NCBI RefSeq assembly: GCF_027912455.1
Contig: NZ_CP115446.1
Location: 1,883,501-1,947,500 of the forward strand
From: Aurantiacibacter sp. MUD61
Lineage (GTDB): Bacteria > Pseudomonadota > Alphaproteobacteria > Sphingomonadales > Sphingomonadaceae
DNA: 64,000 nt
Reading direction: 5' to 3'
Shown: piece after piece, positions 36,014 through 44,617 of the stretch
Numbering within the stretch: the stretch's first letter is position 1
Layout of the letters: each line of letters begins with the position of its first letter
The notes under the pieces: generated by a model
Database searches by the model: none
What the model was told of the DNA's origin: nothing
What the model saw: the letters and a program-made list of their open reading frames with translations, nothing else
Position numbers and translations under genes: made by a program

Positions 36014-36426
36014 GCGACCTCCTCGCCAAGGCTAAGGAGGCGCGGCTGCGCGCCCATGCGCCCTATTCGGGTTTCTTTGTCGGGGCAGCGGTCGAGAGTG
36101 TCGATGGCGAAGTGGCGGTCGGCGCGAATATGGAGAACGCATGTTACCGCCTCGGCGTGTGTGCGGAACAATCTGCGCTCACCGCAGCTCAGCAGGCTTT
36201 CGGGCTTGAAAACGTCGCCCGCGTGCTTGTGATCGGCGGCCCGGCGGATGAGGGCCAACCCGGCGTCGGCCCGGTGACGCCGTGCGGCGGCTGCCGACAG
36301 GCGATTGCCGAAGCTGCGCAGCTTTCAGGCCGCAATATCGAGATCGTGTGCTGTGACAGGGAAGGGGATGAGACCTTGACCACCAGCATCGCCGAATTGC
36401 TGCCTTCTGCCTTTTCCCTCGATTAG
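36010..36426 (+). CDS. cdd: Cytidine deaminase
   Basis: A 138-residue homotetrameric-type cytidine deaminase that converts cytidine and deoxycytidine to uridine and deoxyuridine. The zinc site is complete: CAEQSAL (Cys and the proton-shuttle Glu) and PCGGCRQ (two Cys). APYSGFFVGAAVES and GANMENACY are the substrate-binding segments. The start is GTG, overlapping the preceding stop. Its stop overlaps that of the converging flavoenzyme gene. Confidence 0.95.
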   Translation: MSDLLAKAKEARLRAHAPYSGFFVGAAVESVDGEVAVGANMENACYRLGVCAEQSALTAAQQAFGLENVARVLVIGGPADEGQPGVGPVTPCGGCRQAIAEAAQLSGRNIEIVCCDREGDETLTTSIAELLPSAFSLD

Positions 36427-38024
36427 GCGAAGCGGTGGAAGCTCCCGCCGTCAGCAATGACTTCGCGCGCGCAATTGTGCCCGGGAGCACCGGTGACGCC
36501 GCCGCCGGGATGCGCGCCCGATCCACACATGTAGAGCCCCTTTACCGGTCCACGATAGGCGCCGTGGCCAAGCACCGGCCGCGCCGACCAGAGTTGGTCG
36601 AGGCTCATATGTCCGTGGAAGATATCCCCGCCCACAAGGCCGAATTTGCGCTCCAAACCTTTAGGACTGAGCACCTGTTTGCCGAGGAGCGAGGCGCGGA
36701 AGCCGGGAGCATGCTTTTCGACGGTGTCGATAATGGTGTCGACGGCTGCGGCCTCTTCATCGTCCCAATCGCGACCATTGGGCAATTCAGGAGCAAATTG
36801 CTGGCAGAACAGGCTGGCGACATGCTGGCCCGGCGGAGCGAGGCTGTCGTCCACCGTGCTGGGTATCAGCATCTCGACGATCGGTGTCTTCGACCAGCCG
36901 TGTGTCTTAGCGTCGAGAAAAGCGCGGTCCATGTAATCGAGCGTCGGCGCAATGATGATGCCGGATGAATGATGCTCGCCCGGTTCGGGGTGCGCGGTGA
37001 AGCGCGGCAACTCGCTCAGCGCGACATTCATGCGGAATGTCCCGCCGCCCGCCTTGAAACCTTTCATCGCGCGGCGGAAATCCTCCGGCTGATGGCTCGC
37101 ATCGAGCATTTTGCCGTAGAGCAGCCTCGGCCCGACATTTGCGATAACCCGCTTCGCGGCCACTTCTTCGCCGCTCCTGAGCTTTACGCCCGCCACGGTG
37201 CCACCATCGACCAGCACTTCGCTGACAGGCGATTCCAGGCTGATCTCCACACCCGCTTCGCGGCAGGCTTTGGCCATCAGCTGGGTGATCGTGCCCATGC
37301 CGCCGACGCAGTGGCCCCAGGCGCCTTTTGTGCCATTAACCTCGCCAAAAACGTGATGCAGCAGGACATAGGCGCTGCCCGGCGTGTCAGGGGAAGCGTA
37401 GTTGCCTACGACCGCGTCAAAGCCGAACGCAGCCTTCACCGGCTCGCTTTCAAACCATTGTCCAAGGAAGCTGGTGGCGGATTTGGTGAACAGGTCGAGC
37501 ACATTCCGCTTCGCCTGCGTGTCCAGCCGGGACATGCCATAACCCTGCAACGCTGCTGCAATGAGACTGCGAAAACCATCGCCGACATTGGGCGGCGTCT
37601 TGAGCGCGAGCGCTCGCAGGACTTCGGCAACGCCTTCCAGCGCATCGTAATAGGCAGGCAGGGCCTCCGCATCGGCGTTCGAGAATTTGCGAAATTCCGC
37701 CTGCGTCCGCTCCAGCCCGCCGCCGAGTTTCAGATAGCCGCCATCTTCCTGCGGCAGGAAGTTGGAAATCGGCCGCTCGATCACCCTATAGCCGTTTTCG
37801 ACGAGCCGCATATCCGCGATCACTTTGGGCTGCAGCAGGCTGACCGTGTAGCTGGCGACAGAGTTGCGGAAGCCCGGATGAAATTCTTCTGTCACCGCCG
37901 CACCGCCCACGACATCGCGCCGCTCCACAATGCGCACCTTCAGGCCGGCCTGCGCAAGGTAGAAAGCGCATACGAGGCCATTGTGCCCCGCGCCGATGAT
38001 CACTGCATCATATTGCTTAGTCAT
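36423..38024 (-). CDS. Phytoene-desaturase-like FAD oxidoreductase (PYROXD2-like)
   Basis: A 533-residue flavoprotein of the phytoene-dehydrogenase/amine-oxidase superfamily, closest in style to PYROXD2-like proteins. It starts MTKQYDAVIIGAGHNGLVCAFYLAQAG with the dinucleotide-binding GxGxxG, followed by VVGGAAVTEEFHPGFRNS. The C-terminal FAD segment is GLYMCGSGAHPGGGVTGAPGHNCARE. The start at 38024 is where the family sequence begins; an in-frame ATG 78 bases upstream is unlikely. The overlap with cdd is only at the stops. It is not part of a visible carotenoid cluster, so substrate is unknown. Confidence 0.88.
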   Translation of the reverse strand: MTKQYDAVIIGAGHNGLVCAFYLAQAGLKVRIVERRDVVGGAAVTEEFHPGFRNSVASYTVSLLQPKVIADMRLVENGYRVIERPISNFLPQEDGGYLKLGGGLERTQAEFRKFSNADAEALPAYYDALEGVAEVLRALALKTPPNVGDGFRSLIAAALQGYGMSRLDTQAKRNVLDLFTKSATSFLGQWFESEPVKAAFGFDAVVGNYASPDTPGSAYVLLHHVFGEVNGTKGAWGHCVGGMGTITQLMAKACREAGVEISLESPVSEVLVDGGTVAGVKLRSGEEVAAKRVIANVGPRLLYGKMLDASHQPEDFRRAMKGFKAGGGTFRMNVALSELPRFTAHPEPGEHHSSGIIIAPTLDYMDRAFLDAKTHGWSKTPIVEMLIPSTVDDSLAPPGQHVASLFCQQFAPELPNGRDWDDEEAAAVDTIIDTVEKHAPGFRASLLGKQVLSPKGLERKFGLVGGDIFHGHMSLDQLWSARPVLGHGAYRGPVKGLYMCGSGAHPGGGVTGAPGHNCAREVIADGGSFHRFA

Positions 38025-38071
38025 GTTGCCGGTGAACCGCGTTTGGGCGTGCAAGTCCAGCGCGCAATAGG

Positions 38072-39073
38072 TCAGTCGGCATCGATCGGCATATCGCTGC
38101 AACGCATCCGGATTTCGCGCTCTTCAAGATCGTAGGTGATTTCAGAGCATGCCCTGAATTGCTGGCGTCCGATACGCGTGAAATGATCGTCACGGCCGCG
38201 CCTCCTGCGATCGGTCACGAGGATGGTGTTCTCCTCGAAGCGGGGATCGCCCTCTTCGGCTTCGCCAACGCTATTGGCTCGTCCATGATCGACCATGCGC
38301 ACGGAAAAATTGTCGATGCGAAGATCGCCAAAATCTATCGGATAGGCGAGCTGCATGGTCCGCGTGGGACGATAGAGCCCGGGAATGATCTCAACGAGGC
38401 CATCGGTGTCCGGGATGAAACGCCCCTCCTGCCGTGTGGCGATGTAATTTGCGGTACCGGCGGAGACGAGGTTCAGTCCGATGCGGTTGGAAATCATCGC
38501 GAACAGGCGATCCTCACCTACGTCCAGCTCAATGCCGTGCCGACGAAAACGGCCGCGTCCGCGGCGCTCCATTTCAAAAACCTGCACCCTGTCCCTTGCA
38601 GTACGTTCGCCGTAGAGAAAGGTGACGAGATCGTAGGGCAGATCGTGAATGCCTATAACCCCGTCGGCGATGTGCGATGCGTTGTAGGCCGTCCAGCCGA
38701 TGCGCTGGTTGACTGTGCGATTATCGTAAGTGATGCGCTCTGGCGTTGTCACCATCTGCACCTCGACCCCGCCGAAATTCCAGAGCGTGTCTGGCTGTCC
38801 TCTTAATTCCATATCCAAGACAAGGTCGATGTTGAGCGCCACCGGACCCCAGTGCGCTGAATCCACTTCAAGCCGGATAGGCCGATCGCGCAAAATGACA
38901 TCGATCGTGAAGTCGTCTTCCAGCACGAGGTGATTGGGCCGCGATCCGACGACAATCGAATCTTCCGGATTCTCTGCTCCGGCATCGTCTTGCGCAGCCG
39001 CTGGAAATGCCAGCGCGAAAGCGGCTGCCAAGAAAGCTCCGAACCATGACGATGACTTTGCGCCTGTGTGCAT
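38072..39073 (-). CDS. Secreted protein, degenerate retropepsin-like aspartyl-protease fold
   Basis: A 333-residue exported protein, signal peptide ending FPAAAQ. The start at 39073 has GGGGAGCAGG upstream. I do not recognise a named family. The first half reads like a bacterial retropepsin: VILRDRPIRLEVDSAHWGPVALNIDLVLDMELRG has the position of the usual 'G.p..f.vDTGas...ln.dlA..lgL', but Asp-Thr-Gly is replaced by Asp-Ser-Ala. ADGVIGIHDLPYDLVTFLYG matches the 'DGiiG...Lpyd.vtf' that follows in such proteins. If correct, the fold is kept but catalysis may be lost. The C-terminal half holds RRRRGRDDHF and two cysteines. Upstream gene is divergent. Confidence 0.7.
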   Translation of the reverse strand: MHTGAKSSSWFGAFLAAAFALAFPAAAQDDAGAENPEDSIVVGSRPNHLVLEDDFTIDVILRDRPIRLEVDSAHWGPVALNIDLVLDMELRGQPDTLWNFGGVEVQMVTTPERITYDNRTVNQRIGWTAYNASHIADGVIGIHDLPYDLVTFLYGERTARDRVQVFEMERRGRGRFRRHGIELDVGEDRLFAMISNRIGLNLVSAGTANYIATRQEGRFIPDTDGLVEIIPGLYRPTRTMQLAYPIDFGDLRIDNFSVRMVDHGRANSVGEAEEGDPRFEENTILVTDRRRRGRDDHFTRIGRQQFRACSEITYDLEEREIRMRCSDMPIDAD

Positions 39074-39280
39074 TGCGACCTGCTCCCCGAACCAAGACAC
39101 GCGTTGCTAAGACTACGGTGCCTGAGTGCAGAGTATCTTGTAGAAACCATTGAGCAACCAAGTTCGCCATGTTTTCGGCAGCTTGGCCGTGCCAGGAACG
39201 CTCAATCATTGCGCCCAGCGTTTGTGAGCGTATGAAGGCGCACGGGACTGAAGAACACACACAACACAGACAGGATGCCT

Positions 39281-42200
39281 ATGCTCCGCACCAATTCGCT
39301 TTTCGCCGCCAGCCTGCTCGCCATTGCGATTGCCATGCCTGCCCACGCGCAGGTGCAGCCGCCCGCCGAGTCAGACGATCCTCCGGTGGAAAGCGAAGCG
39401 ACGGAAGATGAGAATACGCGGATCGCGCCTCCAGCCATTCCCGAATCCGACCAGACGGGCGAAGGCGATGCCGCGCCTGCCACGGCGGAGGCTGAGGAAA
39501 CCGGCTGGGACGTGAACAACCCTCCCGGGGTGCAGATCACGCAGGTGCCGATCCGCACCGATGAAGGTACATGGATGGATATCGATGTGTCTCCAGACGG
39601 GCGCACGATCGCCTTCTCGCTGCTCGGCGATATCTACACCATGCCGATTTCTGGCGGTACGCCGACGCGCATTGCAGAAGGCCTCGCCTGGGAGGTGCAG
39701 CCGCGCTTCTCTCCCGATGGCAGCCGCATAGCCTTCACATCCGACCGGGGCGGCGGCGACAATATCTGGATCATGAATGCCGACGGTTCGGACGCGCGGC
39801 AGCTGACCAATGAAGACTTCCGCCTGATGCACCAGCCCAGCTGGTCGCCGGACGGACAATTCATCGTCGCCAAAAAGCATTTCACGACCGGCCGCTCACT
39901 CGGCACGGGTGAGGTGTGGATGTATCACATTTCCGGCGGCAGCGGCGTGCAACTCGTCGCGCGGCCCAATGAACAGCACCAGAAGGAACTGGGCGAACCG
40001 ATTTTCACCGCCGATGGCACCGGGGTCTATTACACTCGCAATGTGACGCCGGGCGGCACGTTCGAATATGCGCAGGATTCCAACCAGGGCCTGTTCAATA
40101 TCGAACGCTATGACCTTGCCACCGGCGAAGTGACGACGGCCGTTTCCGGCCTCGGCGGCTCGGTGCGGCCCACGCCTTCGCCCGATGGCTCGATGATCGC
40201 ATTCGTGCGCCGTGAGGCGCTTCAGTCGCAGCTGTGGGTGCGTGATCTCGAAACAGGGGCAGAGCGCCGGATTTACGACGATCTCGACCGCGATGTGCAG
40301 GAGACCTGGGCCATCACCGGGGTCTATCCCAACATGGACTGGACGCCGGACAGCCGCTCGATCGTGTTCTGGGCGGGCGGAAAGATCAATCGCGTCAACG
40401 CAGATGGCTCTGGCTTTGCCGAAATCCCCTTCGTGGTCGATGACACGCGCGGCGTGCTACCCGCGCCCCATCCGCAAATCCCTGTGGCGGTGGACAATGT
40501 CGATGTCACGATGGCGCGCTTCGCCACGGTTTCGGCCGATGGCGACACGGTCGTGTTCGAAAGCCTCGGTCGCCTCTACACCATGCCTGCGAGCGGTGGC
40601 ACACCGCGCCGCCTGACGCGGGACAGTGGCGATGCGATGGAAGCCTACCCCGCATGGTCGCGCGATGGTTCCCAGATCGTCTATGTGCGCTGGACCGATG
40701 CCGGATTGGGCGAAATTCGCACAGTCGGGGCAAACGGGCAGGGCGGCCGCGCGATTACCAGCACTCCGGGCCATTATTCGCGCCCGCAATTCTCTCCCGA
40801 TGGTCGCACCATCGTGTTCGAGCGCGGATCGGGTGGTTACCTGACTGCGCCCGAATATAGCGACAATTCCGGCGTGTATCGCATGCCCGCAAGCGGCGGT
40901 GAGCAGGTGCTTGTCAGCCGCAGTCACAGTCGCCCGCATTTCGGCGCGAGTAGCGATCGCATTTTCATGACCGGCTCTGACAGCGGCGCGCAGGCGCTGT
41001 TCTCCAGCGACCTCAACGGTGAGGATATCCGCACCCATGCGCGCGGCGATCTGGCGACAGGCTTCTATGTCTCGCCAACGGGCCGCCATGTGGCTTTCAC
41101 CGAGAATTACGACGCCTATGCCATGCCGCTGATGCCGGGCGGGCAGACCGTCACCGTTTCGGGCAGCGCGCGCGCATTGCCGGTAGTCGAGGTTTCGGAT
41201 TCGGGCGCCGATTACGTGCACTGGTCCGACGATGGAGATCAGCTCAACTGGTCGCTCGGCGCGATGCTGTATTCCGCCGACACGGATGAGCTGTTCGCCA
41301 TGGCGCCTCCGGGCGAAGGGGAGACAAGCGGCTACGAACAACCCGAAACCGGCGTATCGCTGTTGCGCACTGTGCCAGCAGATCGCCACCAAGGCTCGCT
41401 CGCCATCACTGGTGCGCGCATCATCACCATGGCGGGTGACGATGGCGGCATCATCGAAGGCGGCACTATCCTGATCAACGGCGATGTGATCGCCGCGATT
41501 GGCCCCGCTGGTGAAGTGTCCGTCCCGGCGGGCACGCCGACAATCGATGCGAGCGGCCGCACGATCATTCCGGGTATTGTCGATGCCCACGCGCACGGCC
41601 CGGTGGCGACAAATGATCTCGTGCCGCAGCAGAACTGGCATTTGCAGCAGGTGCTCGCGCTGGGCACTACGACGATCCACGATCCATCGAGCGACAGCCC
41701 GTTCTTCGTTGCCGAAGACATGCAGCGCACCGGCATGATCCTTGCCCCGCGCATGTTCAGCACGGGCCGCATCATTTACGGGGCGCGCAGCCCCTATGCC
41801 TATGCGCAGATCGACAGTCTCGAAGATGCTCTCGACCATGTGCGCCGGCTGCGGGCGGAAGGCGCGCCGAGCGTCAAGAATTACAACCAGCCACGCCGTG
41901 AACAGCGGCAGATGGTGGTCGAGGCCGCGCGCCAGGAAAACATGCTTGTCGTGGCTGAAGGTGGCTCGCTTTACGGCATGGATATGAACCTTGTCGCCGA
42001 TGGCAATTCGACGCTGGAGCACAATCTCCCCGTCGAGATCATGTATGAGGATGTGCTGCAGTTCTTCGAGCGGGCGAACACCAATTACACGCCCACTCTG
42101 GTCGTCGGCTATGGCGGCCTTGCGGGTGATCCCTATTGGCGGCAGGCGACCAATGCCTTTGAGCAGCCGCTGCTCGATGCCCATACGCCGCCCGCCATCC

Positions 42201-42631
42201 TGCGCGCCGCAACCGCGCGCCGCACGACAGCGCCCGAAGGCGACTTTGTGGATGACGATATCGCCCGAGAAGCAGCACGTCTCGCCGAGCGCGGAGTGGA
42301 AGTGTCAGCCGGTGGCCACGGCCAGCAGAGCGGCATCGACATTCATTGGGAAATCTGGTCCTTCGCACGCGGTGGCATGAGTCCGCTACAAGCGCTTGAA
42401 ACCGCTACGATCGCTCCTGCGCGCTCACTCGGCATGGCGAGTGAGATCGGCTCTCTCGAAGTCGGTAAGCTGGCCGATCTGGTCATCCTTACGGGCAATC
42501 CGCTGGAGAACATCCAGAACACCCAGACCGTCGAAACCGTGGTGCTGGGCGGGCGCGCCTATGATGCGGCGACGCTGAACGAAGTCGTGACGGGAGACCG
42601 CCAGCGCGCGCCCTATTGGTGGGAAGATTGA
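39281..42631 (+). CDS. Secreted PD40 beta-propeller / amidohydrolase fusion
   Basis: An exported protein of 1,116 residues. After a signal peptide ending MPAHAQ and an acidic linker, about twelve 'SPDG'-type PD40 repeats form a TolB-like beta-propeller (SPDGRTIAFSLLGDIYTM, SPDGSRIAFTSDRGG, SPDGRTIVFERGSGG and others) spanning roughly residues 85-680. The C-terminal ~400 residues are a metal-dependent amidohydrolase: IIPGIVDAHAHG supplies the His-x-His pair, and GGHGQQSG and IGSLEVGKLADLVIL are typical. Such fusions are annotated as amidohydrolases or exo-peptidases in Sphingomonadales and Bacteroidetes. The real substrate is unknown. AGG before the ATG at 39281 supports that start over 39275. 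Confidence 0.9.
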   Translation: MLRTNSLFAASLLAIAIAMPAHAQVQPPAESDDPPVESEATEDENTRIAPPAIPESDQTGEGDAAPATAEAEETGWDVNNPPGVQITQVPIRTDEGTWMDIDVSPDGRTIAFSLLGDIYTMPISGGTPTRIAEGLAWEVQPRFSPDGSRIAFTSDRGGGDNIWIMNADGSDARQLTNEDFRLMHQPSWSPDGQFIVAKKHFTTGRSLGTGEVWMYHISGGSGVQLVARPNEQHQKELGEPIFTADGTGVYYTRNVTPGGTFEYAQDSNQGLFNIERYDLATGEVTTAVSGLGGSVRPTPSPDGSMIAFVRREALQSQLWVRDLETGAERRIYDDLDRDVQETWAITGVYPNMDWTPDSRSIVFWAGGKINRVNADGSGFAEIPFVVDDTRGVLPAPHPQIPVAVDNVDVTMARFATVSADGDTVVFESLGRLYTMPASGGTPRRLTRDSGDAMEAYPAWSRDGSQIVYVRWTDAGLGEIRTVGANGQGGRAITSTPGHYSRPQFSPDGRTIVFERGSGGYLTAPEYSDNSGVYRMPASGGEQVLVSRSHSRPHFGASSDRIFMTGSDSGAQALFSSDLNGEDIRTHARGDLATGFYVSPTGRHVAFTENYDAYAMPLMPGGQTVTVSGSARALPVVEVSDSGADYVHWSDDGDQLNWSLGAMLYSADTDELFAMAPPGEGETSGYEQPETGVSLLRTVPADRHQGSLAITGARIITMAGDDGGIIEGGTILINGDVIAAIGPAGEVSVPAGTPTIDASGRTIIPGIVDAHAHGPVATNDLVPQQNWHLQQVLALGTTTIHDPSSDSPFFVAEDMQRTGMILAPRMFSTGRIIYGARSPYAYAQIDSLEDALDHVRRLRAEGAPSVKNYNQPRREQRQMVVEAARQENMLVVAEGGSLYGMDMNLVADGNSTLEHNLPVEIMYEDVLQFFERANTNYTPTLVVGYGGLAGDPYWRQATNAFEQPLLDAHTPPAILRAATARRTTAPEGDFVDDDIAREAARLAERGVEVSAGGHGQQSGIDIHWEIWSFARGGMSPLQALETATIAPARSLGMASEIGSLEVGKLADLVILTGNPLENIQNTQTVETVVLGGRAYDAATLNEVVTGDRQRAPYWWED

Positions 42632-42643
42632 GACGGCAGGACG

Positions 42644-42934
42644 CTAGTTGATTTCGACTAGCGTCCGCTCCTGCAGATCGCCGAAGAGCTTGCCCAATTC
42701 CTCGCGGCAGGTGTCTTCGGCGACCTCATATTCGCCGCACATGGCATTGACCAGCGAGCCGAATTGCTTGTTGTCCTCAAGCAATTCCCAAGCGCGGCGT
42801 CCTGTGTCTTTCAGGCTGTAGAACTGTCCGTTGATGATGTGCAGCAGCACCAGCTCGTCATCGACAACAGTCTCGACGAAATTGTCGGTCTTGCGGATTT
42901 CGGTGTCGTTTGAAATTTCCAAGATCTGTCCCAC
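42644..42934 (-). CDS. PqqD-like protein (RiPP recognition element, lasso B1 type)
   Basis: A 96-residue PqqD-family protein. The typical beta-wing and helix pattern is visible: ELVLLHIINGQFYSLKDTGRRAWELLE followed by an acidic helical half. In RiPP systems such proteins bind the leader peptide and present it to the maturation enzymes; in lasso peptides this is B1. The start is GTG at 42934 with only a weak ribosome-binding site. It lies ten bases after a 39-codon ORF, which suggests translational coupling. It is divergent from the nucleotidyltransferase and B2-like genes. A general peptide-binding role outside RiPPs is possible. Confidence 0.8.
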   Translation of the reverse strand: MGQILEISNDTEIRKTDNFVETVVDDELVLLHIINGQFYSLKDTGRRAWELLEDNKQFGSLVNAMCGEYEVAEDTCREELGKLFGDLQERTLVEIN

Positions 42935-42943
42935 TATCTTTGC

Positions 42944-43063
42944 TCAGGGCGTGTAACCCAATTCTTCCATCACATCGCGGTGGGCGGTGTAAAGCCTGTC
43001 GCGCAATTCATCGTGCAACAATTCCCAGCCATCACCAGCGCGGCCGGCTGCCTGGAAGCGCAT
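42944..43063 (-). CDS. Putative 39-residue small ORF preceding the PqqD-like gene
   Basis: A short frame of 39 codons (ATG at 43061-43063, TGA at 42944-42946) located just before the PqqD-like gene. It is charged (ELLHDELRDRLYTAHRD) and ends MEELGYTP. Third-position GC is about 69%, consistent with coding. There is no clear ribosome-binding site and an in-frame stop lies four codons upstream. It could be a precursor peptide, a leader that couples translation to the PqqD gene, or the tail of a decayed gene. It does not show a standard lasso core with a Gly followed by Asp/Glu at position 7-9. Confidence 0.35.
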   Translation of the reverse strand: MRFQAAGRAGDGWELLHDELRDRLYTAHRDVMEELGYTP

Positions 43064-43099
43064 GTTGCGGTGGGTTCACAAGCTGGGTTAGAGGCGTAT

Positions 43100-44146
43100 A
43101 TGAATTCGCTCCCCACTCAGCTGACGGACTTGGCCGATGCGCTGCGGCCCGCGCTGGGATTTCCTTCATCCGAGACACCGCCACAGCCGTGCATTGCACT
43201 CGCGCGCTTTGCTGTGGAACGGCACCGCGTGGGCGCATTGCTCGAACGTGCTTGGGAAAGCGCCGAGGATGACGAGGTCAGGGCTTACCTCAGCCGGCAT
43301 CTGAAAAACATGACGCGCCGCGAGCTCAAGCAGAAGGCAGCGGCTATGCGTTTGCGTGCTTTGCTGGATGCGCAAGGCATAGCATCACGGGAAATCAAAG
43401 GGTGGCGTCTGGGTGAGGAGCTTTACGGCCAGTCCACACTTCGTGCCGCGAAAGATGTCGATCTTCTGGTGCTTCCGGGATGCTTCTCCTCCGCGATCGA
43501 TCTGGCTTCCCGGCATGGCTATATAGTCGCTGGTGAGGCAGGCGAGGCCGGTGCGGGAAAGGCTCACCGCATTGCAAGATATCACCGCGAAATCAGTATC
43601 CTTGATCCTGAACTTGGCGTGGAAATTGAACTTCACTCGCGCACTTTGAAAAATCCGCCTGCCGGGTGGCAGGAGCCCGATGTCGATCGCGACGAAGTCA
43701 GCGCTCTTCAGGATCCTGATTACGTTTTGTATCTGATCGCGCATGGCACGATTTGTCGCTGGAACCGGCTGAAATGGCTGTGCGATCTCGCCATGCTGAC
43801 GCAAAAGCTCGATCCCTCAATTCGCTCTCGGGTCATGGTCCGGGCGAAGCAGTTGAACTTCGCTCCTGCGCTTCTCGCCAGCCTGCTGTTGGCCAAGCAA
43901 TTGTGGAGCGATTGTCCGACTGAGCCGTGGATCGATGAACTGGAAGTTCACTCGACGCATAAGCGCGTGCAGGCTCATCTAAAAGCTTTCCGCCGCGGTA
44001 TTGCCGATCTTGGCGGCGTGCCCCTGCCGGAGCGCATCCTGCGCCACGCCGAAATCTTTCGCGATCCGCCCGTGTTCGGCAAACATCGAAGCCGCATCGT
44101 AGCCCTGCGCAACAATGCGATGTTGTGGTTTCTCTGGAAGCTCTGA
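43100..44146 (+). CDS. Nucleotidyltransferase family protein (NTP_transf_5)
   Basis: A 348-residue protein of the NTP_transf_5 family of uncharacterised nucleotidyltransferases. The metal-binding motif is KDVDLLV, the Asp-x-Asp of polymerase-beta-like transferases, preceded by IASREIKGWRLGEELYG. The C-terminal half is helical. The start at 43100 has GAGG just upstream. Such proteins occur in lasso peptide and exopolysaccharide clusters, where they may nucleotidylate a small molecule or peptide. It is followed by a B2-like protease and an ABC transporter 12 bp and on, as one operon. Confidence 0.82.
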   Translation: MNSLPTQLTDLADALRPALGFPSSETPPQPCIALARFAVERHRVGALLERAWESAEDDEVRAYLSRHLKNMTRRELKQKAAAMRLRALLDAQGIASREIKGWRLGEELYGQSTLRAAKDVDLLVLPGCFSSAIDLASRHGYIVAGEAGEAGAGKAHRIARYHREISILDPELGVEIELHSRTLKNPPAGWQEPDVDRDEVSALQDPDYVLYLIAHGTICRWNRLKWLCDLAMLTQKLDPSIRSRVMVRAKQLNFAPALLASLLLAKQLWSDCPTEPWIDELEVHSTHKRVQAHLKAFRRGIADLGGVPLPERILRHAEIFRDPPVFGKHRSRIVALRNNAMLWFLWKL

Positions 44147-44158
44147 TAGGCCGACGCC

Positions 44159-44617
44159 ATGACCCTAGTGCGATCCATCAAGCGGCGCGTCTTGTGTATG
44201 GAAATCTGGCTCAGCCTGGCCTGGGCGCGGTTCCTCATTCGCTTCATCGCGTTTCGCCGCTGGCGGCATCTTCTGGGGCCAATTGACGTTGAGCCCGATG
44301 CGAGCGTGTGGCCTGATCTGAGCGAAGAGCGGCTGCATCAGGCATCGAGCATCGGGCGTCTCGTCAACCGGGTGGCCGATCGCATCCGTCTGTTTCAGGT
44401 GGTCTGTCTTCCGCGCGCCATGGCGTGCCGCTGGGCGCTGGCGCGCCGCGGCATACCTTCGCGCATCATCATCGGATCGAAGCGCGGAGAGGAGGCAGGT
44501 GAGGGCCTGCTGTTTCACGCCTGGTTGATGGTCGGCGACCGTGTGCTGACGGGCGAAGACGAGCGGGAGCAATTCCTCGCCTTCGGCACGCCGCAGCGCG
44601 GACTGGGGTCTAATTGA
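44159..44617 (+). CDS. Lasso-peptide-B2-like transglutaminase-fold protease
   Basis: A 152-residue protein of the transglutaminase-like family called lasso peptide biosynthesis B2. The catalytic Cys is C83 in VVCLPRAMACRWALARRGIPSRIIIG, and the His is H120 in LFHAWL; the usual late Asp is probably in the D of GDRVLTGED. In lasso systems B2 cleaves the leader from the precursor before the cyclase closes the ring. Here no cyclase gene is near, so the protease may act on something else. It overlaps the start of the ABC transporter. Confidence 0.85.
   Translation: MTLVRSIKRRVLCMEIWLSLAWARFLIRFIAFRRWRHLLGPIDVEPDASVWPDLSEERLHQASSIGRLVNRVADRIRLFQVVCLPRAMACRWALARRGIPSRIIIGSKRGEEAGEGLLFHAWLMVGDRVLTGEDEREQFLAFGTPQRGLGSN

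Noticed and set aside
40457..42184. 575-codon minus-strand frame inside the amidohydrolase gene
   Set aside because: Arg/His/Ala-rich shadow of a GC-rich gene; no recognisable domain.
42944..43063. Calling the 39-codon ORF a lasso precursor
   Set aside because: There is no typical core (Gly first, Asp or Glu at 7-9, Thr at -2 of the leader) and no cyclase; kept only as a small ORF.
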